A stretch of DNA of 64,000 nucleotides. Source: Ryuthela nishihirai. Lineage: Eukaryota; Arthropoda; Arachnida; Araneae; Heptathelidae. Within the stretch, counting starts at the first letter, position 1, and the number at the start of each line of letters is the position of its first letter. The notes beneath the pieces are model-generated. The model had not been told where the DNA came from. It saw only the letters and a list, made by a program, of their open reading frames with translations, and did no database searches. The DNA lies in assembly GCA_038380435.1 (NCBI GenBank), contig JAWZYU010000058.1, positions 1,302,001 through 1,366,000 of the forward strand, given 5' to 3'. Below, piece after piece: positions 11,801 through 22,871 of this stretch. Made by a program: the position numbers and the translations under genes.

Positions 11801-12116
11801 CTTGTTTATTTCTCTTGCTGGTAAATTTTGTAGTAGCTCTTTCCTTTATTTTAATAGTTTCCTTCATTGATTCTTTAAAAATACACTGCTCGACATTGAC
11901 AGTGCCCCTCCTAGAAGGACATGTCGCATAAAGATGCAAATAGAAAGGTAGGTGTGTGCAGTTGAGATTTGCAAATGATGTGTGGCTCAAAAGATAAAAG
12001 GTGCAAGAAGGAACAAGGATGGTATTGTGTCTATGCAGGTGGAAGTCCTGCGAACAGTTGAGATTAGGTGGTTTCTGTTTAAATTGTTGAGCCAATGCCA
12101 ATCGGGCCCGCCATCG
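11801..12116. other. No gene recognised
   Basis: Sequence between the 5' end of RTE copy b and the Tc1-like relic. A minus-strand open frame (11784-12101) shows no domain and is probably chance. Confidence 0.3.
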
Positions 12117-12345
12117 GCATGTTTATCACCATTTGGATGCTTTTGAGAGAGGAAGAATTATGTGAAGCTGGATGGACTGCATGTTGTGCCACTGTCCATG
12201 TTCATCGTGATACACCAACTGCTGGATGCTCTTGGCAGCAGTGATGAAATGAGGGTTCTAGTGTGCATTCAGAAGGAGTAATGCCATCCAACATACGTCA
12301 ACACGGCTTGATAGGCGCATTGTTCGGCATGCTTGTTGGTATATA
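12117..12345 (+). pseudogene. Tc1-like transposase relic (N-terminal region)
   Basis: Translation in shifting plus-strand frames gives HLDAFERGRI, then EAGWTACCATVHVHRD, then TRLDRRIVRHA. These match in order the opening helix-turn-helix region of Tc1-type transposases (HLDAFERGRIxxLxEAGW and RxDRRIVR motifs). Stops and at least two frameshifts interrupt it. No terminal inverted repeats or catalytic region were found nearby. Confidence 0.55.
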
Positions 12346-13004
12346 TATTTTTCGTATGCATATGTTTTCATATTGCTTTTTTTTTATCTCGTTTAAAACG
12401 AAAACGAGATAAATAGCAATATAGTAGAGGAAAAAATACATTTACGTATTATATTTTAGTAGTTGGAAACCGAGATAGAAGTAACTAAAGAAAACGAGAT
12501 ATGAAGTAACTAATTCGCTTTGTCGTCTTTCTGTCTGTAGATATCGAAATTTTTTCTTTGCAGAGATAAATTAAAAAAATTGCTTTGTGGTAAAATCTGT
12601 AACACCCCAAATACGCCCTGTATTCATTTGAAATTCCAAAATTTCAAACGAATATTGCAAATAATGTATTTATGCTAGAAATTTGAAATTTTGGTGCTGG
12701 AATATATTGGTCAAGAAATTTCCACTGTCAACCAGGAGATAATTGTTTGTTGATAGAGATGAATGAAAAATTCTTTTTCGGATTACATTGGAATTGATGA
12801 AACATTATAATTTACTCTTTTCAAATATTCCAAGAACTATAACTGTGCCCTCTAACAGCAGAAAAATTTTATAATTTAGAATTAATGTTGGAAACGATGT
12901 ATTTATGCAAGAAATTTGGAGGTGGAATGTGAAGATTATGGAATTTTCATTGGTAACAGTGAGTTAGCTTATTACACCCATGACAGTTGGGGGGGATCAT
13001 CATT
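12346..13004. other. No gene recognised; small hairpin at about 12386-12412
   Basis: A/T-rich sequence. TTATCTCGTTT and AAAACGAGATAA form a short inverted repeat around 12386-12412, and CGAGAT recurs near 12470 and 12500. Nothing coding is supported. Confidence 0.3.
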
Positions 13005-13664
13005 TTAGTTTTATTTCTGTTTATCACCAAACCTACTCTATTATCATTCTCATGAACAGCCCTAATGAAAGAATTCATCTCATCAACATCATTAGCCAAC
13101 AGGACCAAATAATCTGCATAACCTAAATCACAAAATTCGAAATCTCTAAATCATTTAAGGCCAAAATCTTTCCTTTGCAAAGAATTTCGCATTAGATAAT
13201 CAATAACTAAAGAGAAAAGGTGACAATCGCTGGAAGAAGTACCAACGCTCACACACAACTTTGTGTTATTATAGAGAGCTCTCATTACACTAAATAACTT
13301 ATCAGGTATTCCATATGATCAAACAATCAACCACAAATCATGTTGATCAACAGAGTCAAAAGCCTTTTTGAAATCTATAAAGCTAGCAACCTCAGGTCTC
13401 TGAAACTCTAAACATTTCTTAAGAATCCGACTAAGTGAAAATATTTGATCAATACATCCCCTACCACTTCTGAATCCACACTGATCATCATGCAGTTGTC
13501 CATGAACCAAAAATCTTATCTCTATTAAGTATAATCATGCAAAGAACTTTTCCTGGAACAGAAAGTTAACTGATTCCCCTATAATTATCACAAGAATTGC
13601 AATCATCCTTTTTAAAAACTGGGGACAACAATAGGTCTAGTAAAATTCTTATGAACAATATTTT
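13005..13664 (-). pseudogene. RTE copy c, part 1 (RT core)
   Basis: A diverged minus-strand RTE RT segment. An open block (13319-13510) reads DDQCGFRSGRGCIDQIFSL and DFKKAFDSVDQHDL, carrying the first palm Asp. It has a deletion near 13220-13240 and several stops. Its left end (RTE 3' part) is absent. At 13665 it is interrupted by RTE copy d. Segments 16024-16619 and 22203-22868 look like the continuation of the same old copy. Confidence 0.75.
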
Positions 13665-16023
13665 AATCATCATCATCATCATCATCCTCAAGCAGCCATG
13701 GGCTACGGAGGTCCAACCAGACCGCGCAGTTTAATTCTCCAAGCGTATCTGTCCTGAGCTACATCTGCTGCATCCAGCCACTGCACACCAATTCTAACAA
13801 GGTCCTATTTGACATTGTCTGCCCACCGCATCCTAGGTCTCCCCCTCCTTCTGAGGCCTCTAGGCACACTGTTCATAACCCTATTCACCAATCTATAATT
13901 ATCCATACGGGCAACATGACCAAACCAACGGAGTCTCTCTCTGCACAATAGGCTGCTTAAAGGAGGTTGCAGACTCCTTTGTCTAACCTCATCATTAGTT
14001 ACAAAGTTAAACCACCTAATACCCAAGATACTGCGTAAGCATCTAGAATCAAAAGCATCAAGTTTCCTGTTATCTTGTTTACACAGCGTCCAAGTTTCAC
14101 TACCATAACTAACCCTAGAAAGAACCAAACTATTATACAGTCTAATTTTAGTCTTTAGGTGTATACGCCTCTTTCTCCACACTCTCCATAGATTCTTAAA
14201 AGTCCCGGCAGCAATACCTATTCGTCTGTTAATCTCATGCCGCACATCACCAGTATCAGTTACGTAGCTCCCAAGGTAATTAAACTGTGACACCTGCTCA
14301 AGACTGCAACCATTAAGATTAACTGAATCACAACCTGCCTGACCAATTTTCATCACTTTAGTTTTCTCTCTGTTTATAACCAAACCTACTCTACTACCAG
14401 TCTCTTCAACAGCTCGAATGAAAGAGTTCATCTCATCAACATCATTTGCCAAAAGGGCTAAATCATCAGCATAATCTAAATCAGATACTTTCGTATCTCC
14501 AGCCCATTTAAGGCCAAAACCTTTCCCTTGAAGTGAATTTCGCATAACATAATCAACAACCAAACTAAAGAGAAAAGGAGACAAAATGCACCCTTGTCGA
14601 ACACCAGACGTAATGCTAAACCAATTGCTACAAGACTTACCAACTCTCACACATGATTCAGTGTTATTATAGAGAGCTTTCATTATGTTAACTAACTTGT
14701 CTGGTATACCATATGATCTCACAATCAACCACAAATTATGACGATCAACAGAGTCGAAAGCCTTTTTGAAATCAACAAAGCTAGCAACCAAAGGTTTCTG
14801 AAACTCTAAACATTTCTCAAGAATCTGCCTAAGTGAAAATATCTGATCTACACATCCCCTACCACTTCTGAATCCACATTGCTCATCGCGCAATTGCCTG
14901 TCAACCAGATTCTTAATTCTATTAAGCACAATCATGGAAAGAACTTTACCTGGAACAGAGAGTAGGCTGATACCCCTATAGTTATCACAAGAACTGCGAT
15001 CACCTTTTTTGAAAATAGGGATAATAATAGCTCTGGTAAAATCTTTAGGAACCATGCCTTTATCAAAAAAGTTATTCAAAATTTCAGTCATCCAAGTGGT
15101 AACCGAAACATTCCCAGCTCTGAGCATTTCTGTAGTAATTTCATCTACCCCTGGGGATTTATGAAGTTTAAGTTTAGAGATAGCCAAAATAACTTCAGAT
15201 TGTGTTATAGGGCCAACATTAAAGCTGCCAATGCATCTATCATCATTACAAACAATGGGAGTAGAACTAACCACATTGTTTAGAACATCACTGAAATGCT
15301 CAGCCCACCTAGCCATGACAGAATCCTCACCTTCTATAACCTTACCTTGTTTATCCTTCAATCCCTGTATACCTGTCCGTTTTCTACCACACAAAACATT
15401 AACTATCTGGTACAGCTCTCTGCTGTTGTGCTGTCTAACTGCTTCCTCGGCTTTGTCAGCCAAACCATCAAGCCAAAGATTCTTATCAGCAGCTAACTGA
15501 TCTTTTACGCGTTTATTAAGTTCTCTGTAATGCTTTCTATTAGGACGAGTAGGGTATTGATTAAGAACATTCCTGCAGTTCTTTCTTTCTGAAATAAGCT
15601 CAAGTGCCTTATCACTCACATAATTCTGCCTCTTCTGCTCCTTTTTTCCTAAAAGGGTACTGTTAGTTTCCAAAAAAGCCTGTTTAAAATGGCCCCATTC
15701 ATCCTCAACTTCAGTATTAAGCAAACCATGACTGTCATAATGACTAAGTAACCTATCATGGTAAGCTTTAGCTATAACTGGGTCTTTCAGAGCTTCAGTA
15801 TTAAAGGTAAATTTTTTAACCCTAGCACAACACTTTTTAAGTTTAAGTTGCAAGACACTTTTAACAAGGTAATGGTCAGATTCAATTTCAGCTCCCCTAT
15901 ATGCCCTGGTATTTCTAACAGAACTAGCCCATTTGCTGTTAATTAATATATAATCAATCATATTCCTATGCAGCCCATCAGGTGAAACCCATGTGTACTT
16001 ATGTATGTCGCGGTGTTTGTAAT
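13665..16023 (-). mobile_element. RTE copy d, 5'-truncated, with (ATC/GAT)n tail
   Basis: The 3' end is at 13665 with a (GAT)n tail read on the minus strand, preceded by GCCCATGGCTGCTTGAGGA, the same end as the other young copies. The element runs from that tail up to the end of the endonuclease domain (TYYKHRDIHKYTW), so its 5' end is truncated. It sits inside older copy c. Sequence identity to the full-length copy is visibly high. Confidence 0.9.
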
Positions 16024-16075
16024 AAGTGCCTCTGCTGTTGTGCTGTCTAACTGCTTCCTCAGCTTTGTCAGCCAA
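13805..16075 (-). CDS. RTE endonuclease-linker/reverse transcriptase ORF, chimeric 5' end
   Basis: A 756-codon retrotransposon frame. The first 16 residues (MADKAEEAVRQHNSRG) come from the older copy c in which copy d is inserted. From TYYKHRD onward it is copy d. It contains the end of the endonuclease domain (SDHYLVKSV near residue 70), the RT domain with FKKGDRSSCDNYRGIS, DFKKAFDSVDRHN, SGVRQGCILSPFLFSL and the catalytic YADDLALL, and the C-terminal RWFGHVARMDNYR region typical of RTE proteins. It stops early at WADNVK because a CAG codon is TAG, removing about 30 residues. The N-terminal endonuclease is missing, so the copy is not autonomous. Confidence 0.85.
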   Translation of the reverse strand: MADKAEEAVRQHNSRGTYYKHRDIHKYTWVSPDGLHRNMIDYILINSKWASSVRNTRAYRGAEIESDHYLVKSVLQLKLKKCCARVKKFTFNTEALKDPVIAKAYHDRLLSHYDSHGLLNTEVEDEWGHFKQAFLETNSTLLGKKEQKRQNYVSDKALELISERKNCRNVLNQYPTRPNRKHYRELNKRVKDQLAADKNLWLDGLADKAEEAVRQHNSRELYQIVNVLCGRKRTGIQGLKDKQGKVIEGEDSVMARWAEHFSDVLNNVVSSTPIVCNDDRCIGSFNVGPITQSEVILAISKLKLHKSPGVDEITTEMLRAGNVSVTTWMTEILNNFFDKGMVPKDFTRAIIIPIFKKGDRSSCDNYRGISLLSVPGKVLSMIVLNRIKNLVDRQLRDEQCGFRSGRGCVDQIFSLRQILEKCLEFQKPLVASFVDFKKAFDSVDRHNLWLIVRSYGIPDKLVNIMKALYNNTESCVRVGKSCSNWFSITSGVRQGCILSPFLFSLVVDYVMRNSLQGKGFGLKWAGDTKVSDLDYADDLALLANDVDEMNSFIRAVEETGSRVGLVINREKTKVMKIGQAGCDSVNLNGCSLEQVSQFNYLGSYVTDTGDVRHEINRRIGIAAGTFKNLWRVWRKRRIHLKTKIRLYNSLVLSRVSYGSETWTLCKQDNRKLDAFDSRCLRSILGIRWFNFVTNDEVRQRSLQPPLSSLLCRERLRWFGHVARMDNYRLVNRVMNSVPRGLRRRGRPRMRWADNVK

Positions 16076-16619
16076 GTTATAAAGCCAAAGTTTCTTACCA
16101 GCTGCTAACTGATCTTTTACATGTTTATTACGGATAGATTATTCGTATTAATCTTGCACTTCCTTCTTTCAGCAATTAGTTCCATAGCCTTATTAGCCAT
16201 AGCAGCAATTAGTTCCATAGCATTTCTTCTGCACCCTTTTACCAAAAAGAGTACTATTGGTTTCAAGAAAAGCCTGTTTAATCTGATCCCATTCTTTCTC
16301 AACTTCAGCACTAACCAAACCACTATTGTGGTATTGACTAAGTAGCCTATCATGGTATGTTTGGATATTTCTTGATCTTTCCGCCATTCAGTGTTATAGC
16401 TAATTTTTTTAACCTGAGCACATTTCTTATTGCTTAAACTTCAGCTGCAAAACGCTTTTGACCAGATAATGATCAAACCCAATTTCGGCGACCCTGTATA
16501 ATCTGGTATTCCTAACTGAAGTAGCTTATTTGCTGTTAATTAAAATATAATCTGTGACATTCCTGTGAAACCCATCAGGTGAATACCATGTACATTTATT
16601 AATGTCCTGGTTTTTATAG
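16024..16619 (-). pseudogene. RTE copy c, part 2 (linker and end of endonuclease)
   Basis: Minus-strand translation shows QHNSR, LLSQYHNSGLVSAEVEKEW and FLETNSTLFGKR, diverged forms of the RTE linker, with stops and frameshifts. A short tandem duplication (period about 33) lies near 16170-16220. It lies between copies d and e and continues the reading order of 13005-13664 after a gap of about 400 bases relative to the full-length element. Confidence 0.7.
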
Positions 16620-17914
16620 TCATCATCATCATCCTCAAGCAGCCATGGGCTATGAAGGTCCAACCAGACCATGTAATTTAGTTCTCCAAGCAAGTCTGTC
16701 AGCTACATCTGATGCATATGGCCACTGCACACCAATTCTAAAAAGGTCCAGTTTGACATTGTCAGCCCACTGCATCCTATGTCTCCCATCTTTCTGACAC
16801 CTTTAGGCACACTTCATAACCCTATTCTCTAATCTATAATTATCCATATGTGCAAAATGGCCAAACCAACGGAGTCTCTCCCTGCACAATATGCTGCTTA
16901 AATGAGGTTGCCGACTCTTTTGCCTAACTTCATCATTAGTTACAAAGTTGTACCAACTAATGCCCAAGATACTGCATAAGCATCTAGAATCAAAAGCTTC
17001 TAGTTTCCTGATATCTTGTTTACAAAGCATCCAAGTTTCAGTACCATAAGTAACCCTAAAAGGAACCAAACTATTATAGGTTAATTTTAGTCTTTAGGTG
17101 TATACGCCTATTTCTCCACACTCTCCAAAGATTCTTAAAAGTCCCGGCAGCAATCCCTATTCATCTGTTAATCTCATGCTGCACATCACCATTATCTGTT
17201 ACATAGCTCCCAAGATAATTAAACTGTGACAGCTGCTGAAGACTGCAACAATTCAGATTAACAGAATCACAACCTACCTGACAAAATTTCATTACTTTAG
17301 TTTTCTCTCTGTATATAACCAAACCTACTCTACTACCAGTTTCATCAACAGCTCGAATGAAAGAGTTCATCTCATCAACATCATTTGTCAAAAAGGCTAA
17401 ATCATCAGCATAATTTAAATCAGAAATTTTCGTATCTCGAGTCCATTTAAGGCAAAAATCTTTCCCTGGAAGTGAATTTTGCATAGCATAATCAATAACC
17501 AAGCTAAAGAGAAAAGGAGATAAAATGCATCCATATCGAACACCAGCAGTAATGCTAAACCAATTTCTACAAGCCTTACTAACTCTGACAAAAATTATAT
17601 TAGAGGTACATAGTGCGGTAATTAAAATTAAAGTAATTTATTTCTCTATGACACTCTTAAATGTTTTTAAGCACTTGAACGCATGGAACTATGCTATCAA
17701 GTATCAATAATTATTAAGGAGAGATTTACGTACCATGCCCTAGAGGATGGGTAGCAACTGGAACTTCCTGGGATGCTTTAGGTGAGAAATTTAAAATTCG
17801 ATGTTCTTGTCAGCAAGTTACTTCTCAGTGGAGATTAAAATAAGGATGATGGCTGCCAATGGTCTACCCACCTTGGTGAATGAAATAACCATTTAGACTT
17901 TTGATAGCATAGTG

Positions 17915-18297
17915 TGCTTAAAAAGGTTTCTGATCCAAGGCATGTGTTTCGTGCCTTTCCTATTGGCGCTTCATCGGGTGGTACGTGAGGAACTTAAGCA
18001 AATGCAGGGGAGTTGGTTGTTCTGCACGGGGGAGGGGTGTGCCATAAATTGACATGGCAGTGGCTCAGCTCTGAAGATTGGAGTGGTCGGCAGATATGAG
18101 GGTGGCCATAATGCGATCTGCATGTAACGGAAGTTGGGGGAGAATGTGGGATTATGGGAAATCGTCAAGATCAGCATATGTCAAGGAAGCTTCACTATTT
18201 GTGGCTATTAATTCATAATTATAATGAGTGGGGGTGCTTTCAGTGAATTAATACATTTCGTAAACTGAAATTTTACGTTAAGATAATTATGATAAAA
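17915..18297 (+). repeat. Left pLTR-like direct repeat of Penelope-like element
   Basis: About 380 bases beginning GTGTGCTTAAAAAGGTTTCT match 19309-19692 in the same orientation with scattered mismatches and small indels. Both copies end near TTAAGATAAYTATG. Confidence 0.88.
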
Positions 18298-18298
18298 A

Positions 18299-19115
18299 AT
18301 GATAACAGAATACCCCCATATCACCCAATGTCACAATGCATTCACTAGATGTCATATCCCTTTATCCCAATACCCCTATATTGGACGCGGCAATGCGACT
18401 AAAAACAGAATGGCTTCGCGTGGCACAACCATCCCGCCCGCATTACTTCGCCATGCATGATGCACTCGACCTTGCGATCACCTCCAACTATTTTGATATT
18501 GGAGGACAGACATGGCTCCAGACCGAGGGTGTCCCAATGGGCTCCCCTCTGTCTGGACTCATGGCTGATGTCGTTATGCGACATGTCGAAGAAACAGCCC
18601 TATCTAGGAGTAATTTAAAACCAGACCTTTACATACGATATGTAGATGATATTTTTATACTATGGCCACATCCTACTGAAAAACTCAACGAATTTGTTAA
18701 AATTTTTAATAATATACTACCCACCATAGAAGTTACCATAGAATCTGAAATAAAAGCCGAATTAGCTTATCTTGATATAAAATTAATTAGAAAACCAACC
18801 TATTGTGAAAGTACAGTATACCAAAAACCAACTAATATCCCTAGTTACATATCAATAGACTCTGTGCACCCAATGAAATACAAGAAAGCTAGTATAATCC
18901 CACACTTTATCAGAGCATATCGATATTGCTCACAATATAAAACATTGCAGGAAGAGTTGCAATATATTTATAAAACAGTACAAGATATAGGATGCCCACG
19001 AAAACTGCTACAAAAATGGGACACCGAAGCCAAATATATTGTGAAAGAGATACTCAACCACCACCGTGGCAAATTGAAAATAAAAAACAATACGTTAGAA
19101 GCTTTCCGTATATAA
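18299..19115 (+). pseudogene. Penelope-like element reverse transcriptase, N-terminally truncated
   Basis: The long open block (18336-19115, 259 codons) begins SLDVISLYPNTPI, the Penelope version of the first palm motif (SLDVVSLFTNxP). It continues with TEGVPMGSPLSGLMADVV and the catalytic RYVDDIF (YVDD at residues 102-105), then AYLDIKLIRKP. This signature separates Penelope-like RTs from LINE and LTR RTs. The finger region upstream is missing: in-frame stops appear about 30 bases upstream, where the pLTR begins. After 19105 the frame shifts by one and homology continues (PYIKTVTRTLE, then ILNDRDKKLP). The element is therefore dead. Confidence 0.88.
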
Positions 19116-19231
19116 AAACAGTAACACGAACATTAGAAAATACATTAAGGAAATATAACTATACATTGCCCACTACTGTTACACATTCTATTAAAAACTT
19201 GATCTTAAATGACAGAGATAAAAAATTACCG

Positions 19232-19308
19232 ACAGGGGGGGGTTTATGAAATAGAAATACCTGATCCAGAAAACAAACTAGAAGGTAAAAACAAGTACAT
19301 AGGAAAAA
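19232..19308 (+). pseudogene. GIY-YIG endonuclease remnant of the Penelope-like element
   Basis: After an eight-G run (19235-19242) that shifts the frame, translation gives GVYEIEIPDPE and then NKYIGKSV, the two signature strands of the GIY-YIG nuclease fold that follows the RT in canonical Penelope elements. The domain is cut off after the YIG strand by the right pLTR at 19309, so the catalytic Arg and Glu part is missing. Confidence 0.65.
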
Positions 19309-19692
19309 GTGTGCTTAAAAAGGTTTCTGATCGAAGGCATATGTTTCGTGCCTTTTCTATTGGCACTTCATCAGGTGGTACGTGAGGAACTTAAGCAGAT
19401 GCAGGAGAGGCTGTTGGTTGTTCTGCATGGGGGCCGGGTGTGGTGCCATAAATTAACATGCCAGTGGCTGAGCTCTGAAGATCGGAGTGGTTGGCAGATG
19501 TGCGGGTGGCCGTAATGCGATCTGCATGTAACGGAAGTTGGGAGAGAATGTGGGATTATGGGAAATTGCCAAGATCAGCATATGTCAAGGGAGCTTCACT
19601 ATTTGTGGCTATTAATTCATAATTATAATCAGTGGGGTGCTTTCAGTGAATTAATACATTTTTAAACTGCAATTTTACATTAAGATAACTAT
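19309..19692 (+). repeat. Right pLTR-like direct repeat of Penelope-like element
   Basis: It starts GTGTGCTTAAAAAGGTTTCT exactly where the GIY-YIG frame breaks off and parallels 17915-18297. An open frame across it (19309-19515) is not supported as a gene. Confidence 0.88.
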
Positions 19693-22202
19693 GTTTTTGA
19701 GGGTCTCAATAATGGTTTTCATATTGGTATTGTAATTGCGAGTTTGTTTTTGTTGGGAGGGGGGTTCTCTCACACAAGACTCAGTGCTATTATAGAGAGA
19801 TTCATTATATTAAATAACTTGTCTATTATACAATATGATCACACAATCAACTAAAAATTATGATGATCAACAGAGTCCAAAGCCTTTTTGAAATCAACAA
19901 AGCTACCAACCAAAGGTTTCTGAAACTCTAAACATTTCTCAAGAATCTGCCAAAGTGAAAATATCTGATTCACACATCCCCTACCACTTCTGAATCCACA
20001 TTGCTCATCACGCAATTGCCTGTCAACCAGATTCTTAATTCTATTAAGTACAATCGTGCAAAGAACTTTCCCCAGAACAGAGAGTAGGCTAATACCCCTA
20101 TAGATTTCACAAGAATTGCGATCACCTTTTTTGAAAATAGACATAATAGTAGCTCTGGTAAAATCCTTAGGAACCATGCTTTTATCATAAAAGATATTCG
20201 AAATTTGAGTCACCCAACTGGTAAACAAATCATTCTCAGCTCCAAGCATTTCTGTAGTAATTTAATCTACCCCTGGGGATTTATGAAGTTTAAGTTTAGA
20301 AATAACCAAAATAACTTCAGGTTGTGTTATAGGGCCAACATTAAAGCCACCAATGCATCTATCATCATTGCAAACAATGGGAGTAGAACTAACAACATTG
20401 TTTAGAACATCACTGAAATGCTCAGCCCACGTGGCCATTACAGAATCCTCACCTTATATAAACCTTAACTTGTTTATTCTTCAATCCCTGTACACTTGTC
20501 TGTTTTCTACCACACAAAACATTAACTATCTGGTACAGCTGTCTGCTGTTGTACTGTCTAACTGCTTCCTTGGCTTTATCAGCCAAGTCATCAAGCCAAA
20601 GATTCTTATCAGCAGCTAACTGATCCTTTACACATTTATTAAGCATCTTTCAGTTCCTTCTTTCTGAGATGAGCTCAAGTACCTTATCACTGAAATAATT
20701 CTGTCTCCTCTGCTCCTTTTTCCTAAACGAATACTGTTAGTTTCCAAAAAAGTCTGTTTCAAATGGTCCCATCCTTCCTCAACTTCAGTAGTAAGCAAAC
20801 CATGACTGTCATAATGACTCAGTAACTTATTATGGCAAGCTTTAGCTACAAATGGGTCTTTCAGAGCTTCAAAATTAAAGGTAAATTTTTTAACCTTACC
20901 GCAACACTTCTTAAGTTTAAGTTGCAAGACACCGCAACACTTCTTAAGTTTAAGTTGCAAGACACTTTTATCAAGGTAATTGTCAGATCCAATTTCAGCT
21001 CCCCTATATGACCTGATATTCCTAACAGAACTAGACCATTTGCTGTTAATTAATATATGATCAATCATATTCTTATGCAGCCCATCTGGTGAAACCCATG
21101 TGTACTTATATATGTCGTGGTGTTTTTAATAATGTTATTATTAAACAATTGAGTTTACTTACCTGTAGGAGACATTGCCCGTTTCCATTGCAGCTATCAA
21201 TACCAAAAGGGCTTATCACCTCCCCCCAAATGTCAGAGTCAGTACAAACTTTGGCATTGAAGTTACCTAGAACAAGGGTAATATCTCCTTTCTTTACAGA
21301 TTTCAAAACATCCTGAAGTTTTCCGTAAAACCTATCCTTTTCATCCTCATCAGCATCCTTGGAGGGGGCATAACAGCAGATAACATTCAAGTCTTGAATT
21401 CTGTCTGAAATTTTGTGGTAAGGAACTTTTCATTAATGCATTTATATCCTAGAAGAGCATCACCCCCTGCTGAAAAGCAGACCCACACTTTCATGATGCT
21501 TATTATCTTCCCTCCCTGAGAAGAGAAATTTAAGATTATTTTTAAGAATCTAACCTTTATCTGTATATCTGATCTCTTGTAAGCCCAGAGTATCTAAATT
21601 ATAACAGTTGAATTCTTGTCTGAGGAAATCAAGAGAATAAGCTCTTTGCAGAGTCCTCACATTCCAACTACCTATGGAGAGAAAATGGTTAGTGGGATAT
21701 TTAAAGAAACTGTGTTTATTGAGAGAGGGAATGCCGACAATATCAAACAGCCCCCTAATCGCTAGCATCGCGTTCCCCCACCACTAAAGGCTGAAGCCAT
21801 CTATACTGGAAGACTTCCTCCAATATTGAATTTGACGATGCCAGGAGAAGCAAAGATTTCAGGTGCCTGTGATGACTTTTGCTCAGGATTATCCACCAAT
21901 GATAAAACATATCCTGTGAATCTATTCATTTCGGGCTGTCAACCCACAAACAAACAAAAAACACAACGGTACATTTTCCCTCCACAGAAGCCCAGCATTA
22001 TAGCAAATTCAGGATCCACAATCAAGCTCAGAGACTTATATCAGTCTAGTCCAGTAGGTTTATATGGTCAGCACCATAACCCTTTGTGGTTTGACACTCC
22101 TCAGCAGGGTAGGAAAAAAAATGTAGCCATAGTTGTCCAGATCAGTAGGCCACACTAATCTGATTCCGTTCACTTCCGCAAGAGAGTATCTCTTTTGAAA
22201 GG

Positions 22203-22868
22203 TGGAACTACCAATGCCAAAGGGACCTAAAACTGCTGCCCAAAGATTAGAATCAGTACCATATATGGCATTGAAATGACCTAGCACAAGAGAAAACCTC
22301 CTTTCTTCACAGAAATCAAAATATCTTGAAACGCATAACAAGGGGCATAACAACAGATGACACTCAAGTTTTTAATTTTTGTTTCAGATTTTGCTGTAAG
22401 AAACCTTTCTTTGATGCAGTCATATCCTAGATGAGCATCACTGGCGTGTCTGCTGAGAAGCAAACTTACACCTGGGAAATTCTTTCCATCCTCCCTGCCT
22501 GAAAAGAGAAATTTAAAGTTATTTTTGTGTATCTCACCTTTACCTGTCCATCTGGTCTCTTGCAAGCCTAGAATATCTAGGTTATAATGCTGGAATTCCT
22601 GCATGAGGACATCAAGAAAATAACATCCTCACATTCCACAAACTTGCAGAGAGAAAATGGTTAATAGGATTTTTAAAGAAACTAGGTTTATTGAGAGAGA
22701 TTGGCCAACAATATCAAACAGCCCCCTGATCGCAGGCATGTCGCAAACACCTGTTCCTCCACTAAAGGCTGAAGTCACCAATGCCTGTAGGAACTTCAGG
22801 CACCATATTTTCAAGTGGTCCTTTTGAAGAGTCATGTGGCCTGCCTGAGACACATTACTTTGGTTTAT
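22203..22868 (-). pseudogene. RTE copy c, part 3 (endonuclease domain)
   Basis: A diverged minus-strand endonuclease region with YNLDILGLQETRWTGKGEI (catalytic Glu), SVICCYAP and the N-terminal AIRGLFDIVG leader. A deletion removes the DEDEKDRFYGQL segment. It lies between copies e and f and completes the old copy c. About 75 bases between this part and 16619 are missing. Confidence 0.72.
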
Positions 22869-22871
22869 CTT

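Larger units (their letters stand above)
17591..19766 (+). mobile_element. Penelope-like retroelement insertion with two pLTR-like direct repeats
   Basis: The insertion interrupts RTE copy e. CTCTGACA at 17583-17590 and CTCTCACA at 19767-19774 are a possible 8-base target duplication with one mismatch. It contains about 320 bases of unknown left sequence, a direct repeat (17915-18297), a Penelope-type RT, a GIY-YIG remnant, a second direct repeat (19309-19692) and about 75 bases of unknown right sequence. Direct repeats around the ORF, arising from partial tandem copies, are characteristic of Penelope-like elements. Confidence 0.8.
16620..22202 (-). mobile_element. RTE copy e, nearly full-length, split by a Penelope-like element
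   Basis: The (GAT)n tail is at 16620 (minus strand) and 5' UTR sequence reaches about 22202, roughly 100 bases short of the 5' end of the full-length copy. The two parts 16620-17590 and 19767-22202 are contiguous in RTE coordinates, with a Penelope-like element between. The RT box reads YADD (17161-17502 block) but frames are broken many times. An in-frame tandem duplication of 33 bases lies at 20899-20964. Confidence 0.85.

Noticed and set aside
13671..13690. (ATC)n/(GAT)n tracts as independent microsatellites (also 16620, 22874, 39725, 43440, 58868)
   Set aside because: Each directly follows the same RTE 3' end and is the element's own tail.
15231..15500. Plus-strand frames MHLSSLQTMGVELTTLF and similar, repeated at 20353, 24430, 37909 and 41623
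   Set aside because: They recur because they are the antisense of the RTE linker in each copy.
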